Part shown: one piece after another, positions 1 through 11,278 of the stretch | Layout: the number at the start of each line of letters is the position of its first letter | How positions within the stretch are numbered: the first letter of the stretch is position 1 | Source: Onchocerca volvulus | Lineage: Eukaryota > Nematoda > Chromadorea > Rhabditida > Onchocercidae | Direction of reading: 5' to 3' | NCBI GenBank assembly: GCA_000499405.2 | Contig: HG738137.1 | Span: 22,530,603-22,594,602 of the forward strand | Length of the DNA stretch: 64,000 nucleotides | Made by a program: the position numbers and the translations under genes | Notes under the pieces: generated by a model | The model's database searches: none | The model's input: the letters and a program-made list of their open reading frames with translations, nothing else | Told to the model about the DNA's origin: nothing

Positions 1-194
1 TTAACAATTTTGTCCCCTTTTACAGCTTCCCCTTTATTAGTAAAATGAAATAACTTGAAATAGTTGAGAATTTAATAGATAATTTCAAATCTACTAATGA
101 GAGAGATTAAATATAACAATTAAAATGGTGAATTAAGTTATAAATTTTCAATAAAGATATGCAAACTGTATAAAATACAAAAATCGAAACATGC
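1..194. other. Intron or flank of the SLCO gene
   Basis: AT-rich sequence after the last visible SLCO exon. I see no coding segment here; the missing C-terminal exons should lie to the left of the window. Confidence 0.4.
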
Positions 195-3100
195 CTTTTG
201 CAACTGGAAATTATATTCGCGACATCCAGCATGACACGGTGAGAAATAGTTAATCATGTGATAATTTACTGGATTAAACAGTACAGCTTGATTGCAGTGA
301 CATTCAAAACTACATTCTAATTTACCATCAAAGTTTTCTCTGAAAAGAACTTTAAAAGAGTTGTTCGAAAGATAATAAAATATAAGAGAAAATGCTCTAA
401 ACTACACTACACTTCAGCTTGGGACGAATGGAACTGAGGTTGAATTTCACTAACTCATTGATGGTATCACTTAGCAGCTGTTTCATTTGTGCCTCGTCGC
501 AGCCGATTATAGCACCGATCATATAAGTGATTATAATGACCGACCAGGTGGCAATCAAAAAAAGCAATGCTTTTTGAGGTGATGGATTAAACTTTGTCAG
601 CAAATAACCACCCAATGCCGTGCTAACAGCTATACTTCCAATTGATATTAATCCTGCAAATGTTACGACGATTTTAAAATTAGGTAAATATGAGTTTCCA
701 AGAGGACTGTTGACACTGATCGAAGATCGCTGACATTGATCGCTTAACTAATCTCTTTCATGTCAAATAGGAAATATTTTGTTCTAACAACAACTACCAG
801 CATAAGTATCGGCAGCTGATGCACTTTGACCAAATTGTGTTTCAATATATTTCGGCAGATAAGTGCTATAACCGCTGATAAGATATGAACCAAACATCCA
901 TCCAATTATCATTGAGGTGAACACCGGATTCTTTATCAATCCCGGAAATTCTAAGAATTTTTCAACTGAATTCTGTCAAAATTATTCTTTCGTGTTTCGA
1001 AAAGATTTATTAAATAACTTTTGATTATTGTATTAATCTTGAACGAAAAAAAAAAAATCAATAATACCTGCAATAGCGGCTTTTAACTGTTCGTAGAAAG
1101 TCCCTTGCAATTGTTCGTCGTTTTCAACAACGGAGATTTGATGGTCATTATGATCATGCGAACATCCGTTCCTACAAAAATAAGAACAAGTCAGACAAGT
1201 GAATTATGTCAAGTACAATGAAAAAAAAATAAAAAAATAAAAATCTTGCAAAATTGATTATCATCTTACTTTAAAATGGTAATCAATTTTGCAAATAATC
1301 GATCTCTTATTAAATAATCGCTCTCTTATTAGAATGTTAAGTTATATAATAGTCGAATAATTTTATTAAAAAAAGTTTTCATGCATGAAAATTATAAGAC
1401 AGTAAAAGTAATTTGCCTCAGATGTTGCATTTCGAACGAATTTGAATTATCTTTTAATAGCTTTTTGGGGAAGAAAAATAATGGAATAGCACCAGCTAAA
1501 TAAAGTAAGCCAAAGATGATGAAACCAAGCCACCAAGCTCCAATCCATGCATCGCTATCAATTGTCACATTTGAAGGTACTGTAGAAAAAATTGATTTAA
1601 ATTAAAAATATTTAAGTCAAGTTTCTGTCATTAAGAAATGAACAATGTCTTTCTTGGCCGTTTTTGTTCTTTTTCAATATCTCATAGAGAAAGACATGAA
1701 TAGTTATTGAAGCATTAGTTTTTGGATTTTGGACTGCACTTTCATGCTTTTAATGAATCAGATATTCATTTTTAAAGTAACTTCAGAAACACTACCATCA
1801 AAAATCGTCGTATATAACCTTGTGACGCTTGCACTTAATGCAAATCCAAAAGTTGGCGCAAATGCATACATACTAGACAACAAACCTGTAATATAATATG
1901 TTAGATGATTTGATTTGGCGCTTTCAAAAAAAATTCCAACATAAAGTTCTTATAAAGGATAAGCGATAATTAGCCTGCTTCAAAACACACATCAAAACGA
2001 TGTACTGAGAAATAAGTTCGAAATCTTATAAAAGAACAATTGATACTATTTGTGAATAGAAAACTATTGAAAAGATACTCAAGTAAAATGGTGATTTTGT
2101 TTTATCTTCCAGATTATTGTCCACATAAACATAAGCCACCGTATTGAATGGAGCAGCAGCAATACCAGCAACGATTTGACCAATGACCAAAATACAAAAC
2201 TCCAAAAAATGTTCCTCCTCTTGAAGTTCACAGTTTTCTTCTGAATGACCAATAATTCGTGATGGGTCGCAAATATTTTTGAGAATGTATTCTTGCTAGA
2301 AAATCCATGAGATTTTTTACAAAATAAGAAATAAATTTGTTTCTCTGAAAAAAGCCACGGTCTACGTTATATCGTATAGGTCATATTACTGTCATATCCG
2401 ACCTAACGAATCCAATATTCTTTAGAAAAACAATTTGATTAAATACATAAAAGTGAAATAAATTTAAAAAAAAAATGAGCATTTCTGAATCATGAAAAAT
2501 TTCTGAATAAGAAATTCAAGAAAAAATTTAAAAATTAATTTAAAAACTAACTTTATATTGTGAGAGCGATGTTTCACCGAATGATTTCGTTCTAAATAGC
2601 ACCATCGGTAAAGCTAATATAAACATCGACATGGAACTGAGGATTACTCCTAAAATATGGTCAAATCATTCAACCAGTCATAATTTTATGTATTTAATCG
2701 ATTACCTAAGCAATAAAAAATTACAAAAAAAGTACAAAATTATAAAAAATTATGAAAATAGCAAAGAATTAGTATCCTGAAATGCTATTACCTATGGCTG
2801 TAATTCTGGGTAAATGTTTATCATTGGCCAAAAAGCCAATCAGTATCACAGAAACAGTATGGCCGATATCATAAAATGATAAGAGAGCGCCGGATTTTTT
2901 GCTTGATATGCCGAATCGTCGTTCCAGGTTTGTCAATATGCCAACTATGTATGCAAGATAAGCGCCCTGTATAATTTTCTCTCAGAATTTTTGATATAAA
3001 ACATCAATGATATTATCATCGTTTAATCAGTTTAATCAATAAATGATGATTTTATAAGGCCACAGAGATAGCTACATAGTAAGGTCGAGCGACAACATTG

Positions 3101-3269
3101 ATGAACAAGCGAATGATCATTCCGGTTATTCCGGACAAAAAAGATTACATACCTGAACAGCGATCACAAATAGCATTGTAGCAAGGAAATATACCACAGA
3201 GAGCACCATTTTCTTCCGTGATCGATGTCGTCGTTTTTGTGGCAATAGTATCGGTGCTTCGTTCTGCAT
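195..3269 (-). CDS. SLCO/OATP-family organic anion transporter (5' complete, C-terminus off the left edge)
   Basis: Sodium-independent organic anion transporter of the plasma membrane, expected to have 12 membrane segments. The exons I can join are 3269-3153, 2966-2792, 2649-2552, 2295-2079, 1885-1796, 1579-1417, 1171-1068, 965-798, 653-413 and 339 to about 195. They give about 506 residues in continuous phase. The OATP superfamily signature (Asp, then WIGAWWLGF) lies in the 1579-1417 exon. A cysteine-rich Kazal-like extracellular loop with the SPCHAGC motif lies in the last visible exon. The N-terminus is MQNEAPILLPQKRR and follows an acceptor at 3283 (TTCTTCAAATAG). The intron after 1417 has a GC donor, and the donor after 195 may also be GC. 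The last two membrane segments are not in the window. Substrates cannot be inferred. The family call is firm from the signature, the Kazal loop and the segment order. Confidence 0.9.
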
Positions 3270-3608
3270 CTGCTCCAGAACTCTATTTGAAGAAATAAAA
3301 TTAATAAATTTGCAATAACTGAACGATTAATCTCACAAAATGAACAAAGATCAAAGATTATACGAACGAAGATCAGGAATAAAGAGAACTACAACTGAAT
3401 CTGAGATAATTATGTTATGCTTTCAGGTATTAGCATAATTTTCATTTTCCGCTCAAATTAAGAGAAGGGGATCCATCGATATAAAGAGTTAGGTAGATGA
3501 ATCGATTGGTTGATTGAATGAGAAGACAAGAAATGAAAATAATTGTGAATTTACCAAATTTTATCAAGTGAAGTGACAGGTACATAAATTATTGGATATA
3601 GTTTCAAA

Positions 3609-3645
3609 TTTCCGGATCAACGCGTGATGTGACTTGATCCGGAAA
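3609..3645. repeat. Perfect 12-bp inverted repeat with a 13-nt loop
   Basis: TTTCCGGATCAA at 3609-3620 is mirrored exactly by TTGATCCGGAAA at 3634-3645. It lies about 340 bp upstream of the SLCO start codon. It could be a cruciform or a dyad protein-binding site. No function is known to me. Confidence 0.6.
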
Positions 3646-3925
3646 CCTTAGTGTTTCCAAAAATGCATCTTACACTTCCCTTAATGTCATTTGTTCTACA
3701 TCCGATGCAGCTTTGACAAAATCAAGCCAATTTGGAAATGCGAAAAATAAAGATGACAGCCGATGACTCATACCCGATGAATCATACCATACCTGCCTAT
3801 TCAAATAGTAAATGGAAATGCAGAGAGAAAGCAATGAACTAGTTTCTACAATGCCTTCTGGTGGCATCATGTTACAATGATTGCTATTTTAGCGATGGGC
3901 TCATTGTTCGGTAAAAGCGATGAGA

Positions 3926-3944
3926 GATAAGTGATAAGTGATAA
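3926..3944 (+). promoter_or_regulatory. Cluster of three GATA motifs upstream of the SLCO gene
   Basis: GATAA at 3926 is followed by TGATAA at 3932 and 3939, spaced about 7 bp apart. TGATAA is the consensus bound by intestinal GATA factors such as ELT-2 in C. elegans. The cluster sits about 660 bp 5' of the transporter start. A role in intestinal expression is inference only. Confidence 0.35.
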
Positions 3945-6048
3945 TAAAGTGAGCCTGGAAATGATCGGTGATCATTGGTGCTCACGCTATAAACTTAAAC
4001 TAAGTAATCCGTTAAGTTTGAAATTAATGAAACTTTAAGAAAACAGAATAATAATATGCTTGAGTTAACACAGGAAAAGTTCAAAAATTCGATAAAAGAA
4101 GCTCGGAAAAGTTTGAGTGGAAGTAGCTTTTAACTCCTCTGCCCAAACTTTTATCATCAAAAATATGTAAATAATCTACAAACTTCATTAGTCCGTGTAA
4201 AATCAAAGATTAAAAAGTTGAAAATATAAGCTAATTGAAAGTCCTCAACCAAACCAGGACTGGCCAGAATCTATGAAATTCAATAACTTAAGTGAGAAGA
4301 ATACAATAGCATTGATGCTTGCTAATGTAATTTTAGGCTTCTAATTAGTGGGAAGAAGGGGCACAAATCAATCTTACTATAAAATTTGGAAGAAGAAAGA
4401 AGATGTCAAGAAGATTCTTGACACATTGTTGCCAATTGAAATTACGAATGAAGCGAAATTTTCTGGTCCAAAAAAAGAGCAGATCATTTATGTTACCTAT
4501 TATCTCACAAATAAGACACAGTTATATTAAATTTCTCAGATGCCAATTCAGATTCACCTAGATTTCATTACAAAAAGCTATGAATACATGATCGTTCCAA
4601 TCATTTAATCGAGATTTCTCGTCTTCTTTCCCCAAACATCAATGCTTAATCTTATCAAGCTCGAAATTTCATGCATTGTTATCAGCACACTTAAATAACT
4701 CAAATAAATTGTAGAATATGCCATTTCCACTCTAAGTTTCGTTTAATCTGTTTTTAGTACTGGTATGCTAAAAAAAAATAAAAGTTGGATGACGAAGTAG
4801 CAAATAGAATCGTTTAAGTCTTCCTATGTTCAAATAAACATGGGTTTTTAACGAATTGTTCATCTTATCTAATCTTTTCTAAAAAAAAAAGGAAAAATCA
4901 GTAACCATCTGCAACTTCGACAGTTAGAACTTTAGTTCTGAGATAAAATAATGTGATGCACTATGGCAAAGCTATTAAAATCGACAAAAATGCAAATCAT
5001 TTTGGCTTTGCTTGTATTTTAGTCTTACAAAATTTTAGTGAAAATTTTCAATTGAAAGTATCGTACTGATTTACAGATACAAATGTTACTTGAAATTATC
5101 AATAAATTTTCAATCAAATTATAGATAGGAGGAATAAAATATATTTCTGTGTTTCCAGAAAATAAAAAATTCCTTTTTCGAATCTTCAAAAATTAAATCA
5201 TAAAAGATATCGAATAAATATTCAATTTATAACGATGCATACAAAAAAAAAAAAAAAAAAAATTAGACGAAGAAGTGATATTCTGAATGTTGTAGGTTCG
5301 TCATCGGTATTTTCTTTAAATAGAAAATAATTACAACCAAAAATACGAACAACTAAAGCTAATATTTTCAATAAAAATCAATTATTTATAGTTTCCAATA
5401 ATAATTAATCATTTTTAATTGCAAATTATTGACCGTGAATGTGCATGTCATCGAATTGCAGTTGCAGTAACAGCTAAGAAATCTAAAATTCATGATAATT
5501 TTTTTTTTTTGGGAATTCAGGAGTACAAAGTTAGCGGTCGTTTTCGAAGTTTTCTTTGCAGATGTACAATATTTCCGACTTTTGATCGGAAGATTTGTAG
5601 GATTCGCCAATCATCGAGTCACCAGTTACTATGGTGATGGAAGAGCAATCCTATCAAAAAAGGAAATTTTATTGAATAAATTCATTCTATGAAAGAAAAA
5701 TAGTTCCAAATAGGTGTCTAACATGTGAAAAATAAAATATAATAAAACATGCTGAAACAGCCTGTATCGGAGAAATTCATAATCCATGCTCGGCAAACAT
5801 ATAAATAATCCGATTTTTATGATCGTATGTATTCTTCTATGGAAGCAGAAAAACAATCATTCTAAATACATGGCCATATTTAAAAGTTTATAAACTATAA
5901 AAATTCTACAGTGCCGGCATGATGTTGTTTTTCACATAAATTTGATGAAAATTTTTTATCAAATTTGTGAATAATAAATGCTGATTATAGAGTTTTTTGA
6001 TAATTAGTGATAATAACATCTTGAATTGACAAATGTTTCAAATTTCTT

Positions 6049-6075
6049 GAGAGAGAGAGAGAGAGAGAGAGAGAG
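6049..6075. repeat. (GA)n microsatellite
   Basis: About 13 uninterrupted GA units in intergenic DNA. Confidence 0.9.
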
Positions 6076-8651
6076 GAATGAATCAAGTTATTCTGACAGA
6101 TGGATGTATTGGAAAAGTTTACTTCTTGTCGAATGATATTCAACATGACCTTTGCATGCAAACTTTCCGAAGAATCACTGCGATAGATATATAAGTATTA
6201 TGAGAAATTAAACTTCATTTTGATCACGAGAAGGATGCAAAAGATAGCTGAAAAAAACGACAAAATGATGGAATGATCTTCGTTGATAAACTAAAAATCT
6301 ATTCGAAAGTGGAAAGATGAACAAATGACACGACAATATTGAAAGCATGAATTTTTTTTTTCATTTTTCATGATTAAAAAAAAAAATGTTTTTTTTTTTT
6401 CGTTTTAAAAAATGAAGAAAAAAATGCTTTCGGAATGTTTTCGGAATCAATTTAATTGGTTTTGAAAATCATGATGCATATCAATCTTTGTGCAATAAAA
6501 ATGGTCATATTTTTTATAGAAAAAATTGAAAAGTAACAAAAAAATTAAACAATTTTTGAACGATGAAATATTTCTTGCAAACTCTATTTATAGATTTTCA
6601 TATACAGTATTTAAAACTGCAGAAGAAAAGTCATAAATTTTAATTTGTCAAATTAGGGATTATTGAAAAATAAAAGCCAATAAATTTATTTTTTTTTATC
6701 AATTTTTATATTAAATATTTTTTATACAGACAAAATAAGATGCCTCTAAATTTAGATGAATGCATTAGAATTGTTTTGAGAACACAATGATTCATTAATC
6801 TTTTCAAATTATGACAATTAATGAAAACATAAATATAGATGCATTGCACTAAATGATACAGTAATGTTGGCTATGCAACAAAGTAATACTTACTATATTT
6901 CAAATTAAAAATTAAAATTCGAACTAATTAGTAGATTTAAACAAATAAAATGAGAAATAAATTGAGAAAAAAAGAAGATCAGATTTTTTATTCATTTAAA
7001 TAGTCCATAAGAATAATAAAAAGATCGTTTATTTCCATCTTAAAAAGGTCATTAAAGCACAATGATCCATCACAACATCATTTTACGTCGATTTATGTTT
7101 GAATTGAAACAAATTTTACAAATATAAAATAAACTTGATCCCAATTCTTCATCACGATATGTCAGAATTTTATGAACTTGAACTATTAAACAGATATTTT
7201 TCTCCTAGAATCTGAGATACTTGAATAGTCACTATGGTTACTATACTCAACATCTCCTAGTAAAATTGAGCCTTCTCATTAATCTGAAGTATACGAACAT
7301 TATAAGAATCATCACTGATCTTTCTGCCATCAACCATCGATCATCGATCACATCTCTTATCACTTTCAAACACTAGACACGCTTTTTTTGAAATGGCGCT
7401 CACGTGAGTGCGTGACTTTATTTTTTAGCAGCTTCATACCGGGATTTTCATATCTCTGATTCATTCTATCTCTGAGGAAGCATTTCTATTCATCGCTCAC
7501 TGGAGGAAACTAGGCATTCAAGTGTTTCGGCGTTCGATATGATTCGCGCACTTCTGAGGAAAATGATTTTTACAAATTAGTGCTTTCCTTCAAGTTTTCT
7601 AATTAACTTTTTTCATGATATCCCAAAGATCGTGTAGTATCCTTCTGTTTGATACAATATCGTTATGTCAACCTAAACGGATTCTCATCTCATTCAGATG
7701 GCTGCTAAGTATTTGCATACTTAGTTTATTATTTTTCAAAAAACTTTCATCGATCATTTTTCTTGATCAATTTGATCTCATTAGTAGATGAGTAAAAGTG
7801 ATCAAGAGAAAAGATCGACGGAAATTATAGGATTTCTAGAAAGACTCTTCATCAAAATTACCGTATAACTTCCTTTCTCTTATTCTTGAATTTCCCATTC
7901 GACAGTTTTTGAAAAGAAAATTTCATTTCAATTATTTTCGAAAATCAATGAATGAAATGAGGAATGTTGTTCGAGAATTGTGTACCTCATTTGAAACATA
8001 TTATTATATTGCAATGAATTATCGACAAGTCATTTCTCATATTTACTTGTAATTTGATTCATTCATCCATATTTATAGTTAAACGAAAAATTACATTGAG
8101 AAAATTACGAAATCTCCCTCAAATTTGGAAAATTAAAACAAAAACCTTTTTCCCTTTATTTGTCTCCAATGATAAGTTGCATTGCTAATTAACACTTCAG
8201 CAGGATTATCAGACATGCTTTCCACTTCCTACCATTTCAAATTATAGTGTTTGGCAAGTTGTAACATTTGGTTCCGTATTGCACATATGGTACGTAATCT
8301 TCTACTGTGATAATAAATAAACATCATTTGAAACGAATTCCATTTTAAACTGCTCAAATTTTTAGTGATAGATGAAATTGATTGGTAGATTAGAATTGAT
8401 AGATTTTATTGATAGATTTTTTGTTGTAATAGTTTTTGAGTTTTTAAAGAAACCTGTCAAATCTGATAGAAGTTAGAATCAGTCATATTTGTGTATTGTT
8501 TTTTGCCTATAGATATTAGCATATGTCAAAACTTTATGCTGAGACTAGAATAAATCTTTCAAAATATATCATTCTTACTTAATTGGATTGCTTATTTCGT
8601 CAACGATTGAATAACAGTATAATCTTAATAAATCTATTCAAAGTGGATGAA

Positions 8652-11278
8652 ATGGAGAAATTGACATGTGCTGTGCAGATGTATGATTGGGGACGTCAAG
8701 GAAGCGAAAGCAAAGTGGCCATCCTGATGCATGCAGCTGATAATCAATTCGTTATTGATGATACAAAACCGTACGCTGAGGTTTATTTTAGTTTTATCCC
8801 TTAATCTAATATTTGATTGCTTATTTAATCTAATAGTTTAATTTAATCTAATGTTTAATCTAACTTTTTTTCGATTTCTTATCATCAGGATAGTGGGAAT
8901 AAATTTTATTCAATATGTTTTTGATTCTGTTGCTAATCCTTCCATAAATTTCATGAGACATTCACTTTCGTTATAACTGATCTCAAAGAATATCAGCTTA
9001 ATTTCACTATTATAAACCTATTCATATTCTCAAAAGTAGCATATGACGACAAGTATATCAAAGTTAGGATTTTTTAATTAACAAATCTTGTGAGCATTTC
9101 GTACGTAAACTCACTTTTCCGGCCAAAATAGTATTTTCATCAAATTCGTTTCAGTTATGGATGGGTGTTCACCCAAATGGGCCGTCAAAGCTTGCATCGG
9201 ACGGAAAACTTTTATCAGAAAAAATCACAGAATCAAAATCTTCCCTGGGAGATCATGAAGGTGAATCACTACAATTTTTGTTCAAAGTGCTTTCAGTGAA
9301 TAAAGCACTGTCAATACAGAGTCATCCAGATAAGGCTAGTTCATTTATTTGGATAGTTTTTGAAAATTTTGCTTTTTTGAGAATTAAAATCGTTCTCTTT
9401 TCTATTTCATCAACAGTGTCGATTTTCTAAGCATAATTACAAAGCTTGGAAGTCTTTTTTCCATTGACTTTATTAGATAAAACACTTAAGAAAGAAACCA
9501 GCACTGAGTTAATAAAGTTCTTATACATGAATATAGTCTGTGTCAAATAAAATTATTACTATCCGTTTATAGGAAAAAGCGAAAACATTGCATAGGAATG
9601 ATCCAGCGCACTATCCTGATAGTAATCATAAACCGGAGATGGCTATAGCCTTATCAGATTTTCAACTTTTGAGTGGTTTTCGTCCCTCTCACGAAATTCA
9701 TGACAATATTAAAGGTTTGTTATCTGCATCTTGAAGCTTTCTATGTATTGTTGAAGATTTGACTGTGTAGGAATTAGTCCAAAACGAGTTTTTGTTGTAA
9801 GCTTTGACAAGTATTTTGTGATATTTATTTCTGCTATTTTTGGGTTTATTATGATGTCTTTATAATTATATACAATTCTCTTTCCAGCTTTTCCCGAACT
9901 ACAGAACTTAATAACTTCGAAAAATGCTATTGAAAACTTGAAAACTGGAAATGATTTTGAGAAGCGTGAAGCCTTAAAAAAGATTTTTTCCGAATATATG
10001 CATTCATCAAACGAAAATGTATCTAAAGCAGTGCAGCAGTTGGCATTACGCCTAAAGAACAGTTTGCTTTTGATAATTACAAAGAAATCTTTGATTTTAA
10101 ATTATTCCAAGCGGGAGGCACTGGGCATGAAGAATTTTCGCTTTTTCGAACAATCCCAATTCTGAAAATAATGATATCTTTCTGTAACGTCTCACAATCG
10201 CAATTTCTCAGTAGAAGAATTCATTCAATTGAAACATTAATTATGTACTGCATTAGAAAATATCGTTGAAGATTTTTCTTTTTCAGAAACCGATCGTTCT
10301 GACCTCGAAGCGTTGCTTCTCCGACTGAATAATGAGTACACCGGTGATGTAGGTGTGTTCGCACCACTTCTAATGAATTATTTTACACTAAAAAAAGGAG
10401 ATGCTGTTTTTATGGGACCAAATTCTCCTCATGCATATCTCCTGGGAGGTGAGTGGAAGATTCGTGTGTTATATTTTTAAAGAAAATCTTGAATATTTGC
10501 GAAGGGAAAGACCTCTTTTAAAGCTTCTGAAAATTTTTAGATTGTGTGGAATGCATGGCTTGTTCAGATAATACTGTCCGTGCTGGATTAACATCAAAAT
10601 TCAAGGATGTCGACACGCTTTGCTCGGATCTCACATTTGAAATGACTCAGCCACCATATTTTTCTCCAAAAATTATTGGTCCTGGAATAAGGGAGTATGC
10701 GCCACCGGTCCAAGAGTTTGCTGTGCATGAATTAAGGGTGATTAATTTTCCTATTAATTGAGTCACTCTAAAAGTGCCCTGAGCATTATACTAATCTAGT
10801 TTTTTAATCTACACTGCATTCCTGCTCGATTTTGGAGTATATTCAACAATTCATCCTTTTTTGGGGATTTGAATAATATTTATGTTCTTGATCCTTCTAC
10901 TATGATCAAATGACATATACAGAAAGATAGAGTTGCTATAATATCTGAATTTTACATGAAAAAGAAATGGTAGAAGCACTGGAAATTCCTCCTGCTAAAC
11001 ACAGTATGCAAAAAAATTCACTAACTTCTCGAAAATATTCATCTCCTTTCTATATATATATATTTTTTTCATTTCAGAGTGAAGCCAATGAATTGCAACA
11101 TGTTGGTGCTAGTAGCATTATCATCGTCATAAAAGGCTCAACTGAAATGCATATTGGTGCTAAGAAAGTCAAGATGGGCCGAGGTGAGATATACTTTGTC
11201 CCCGCTGATATAGGCCACGTAAATATTAAACCGTCCGATGATTTTTTAGCTTATCGTGCTTTCACACCAAAAAAATAG
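8652..11278 (+). CDS. MPI: Mannose-6-phosphate isomerase (type I phosphomannose isomerase)
   Basis: Zinc enzyme of the cytosol that interconverts fructose-6-phosphate and mannose-6-phosphate, the entry to GDP-mannose for glycosylation. Exons: 8652-8780, 9155-9334, 9573-9714, 9888-10061, 10287-10448, 10541-10737, 10974-11003, 11078-11278, giving 404 residues, normal for the family. Visible motifs are [10 protein letters not shown] (about 45-54), IQSHPDK (97-103), NHKPE (121-125), [11 protein letters not shown] (253-263) and [10 protein letters not shown] in exon 6. The expected zinc ligands Gln98, His100, Glu125 and His257 are all present. The intron after 9334 uses a GC donor (AAG then GCTAGT), fixed by the frame. 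Exon 7 is inferred as a 30-nt microexon because it is the only choice that keeps phase 0 on both sides. An overlapping frame there reads more like a PMI strand, so this junction is the weak point. Confidence 0.93.

Larger units (their letters stand above)
3270..8651. other. Intergenic region between the SLCO and PMI genes
   Basis: About 5.4 kb between two divergently transcribed genes. It holds the inverted repeat and the GATA cluster listed separately, poly-A runs near 5249, a (GA)n run at 6049-6075, and a palindromic E-box (CTCACGTGAG) at 7399-7408. Short open frames at 3670-3870, 4348-4530 and 5386-5856 show no recognisable domain or exon structure. I see no RNA gene. Confidence 0.5.

Noticed and set aside
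195..3269. A generic MFS or UNC-93-type transporter
   Set aside because: The GAWWLGF signature and the cysteine-rich Kazal-like loop identify the OATP/SLCO family.
3670..3870. Open frame of 66 codons upstream of the SLCO gene
   Set aside because: No domain, no splice sites that would join it in phase to the SLCO exon, and the SLCO N-terminus is already complete at 3269.
4348..4530. 60-codon frame on the plus strand
   Set aside because: Lys-rich by composition, no family resemblance, isolated in intergenic DNA.
10967..11278. Single uninterrupted last exon of PMI from 10967
   Set aside because: The frame is open, but it would insert a stretch encoded by a pyrimidine tract (YIYIFFSFQ) and cannot be entered in phase from the upstream exon.
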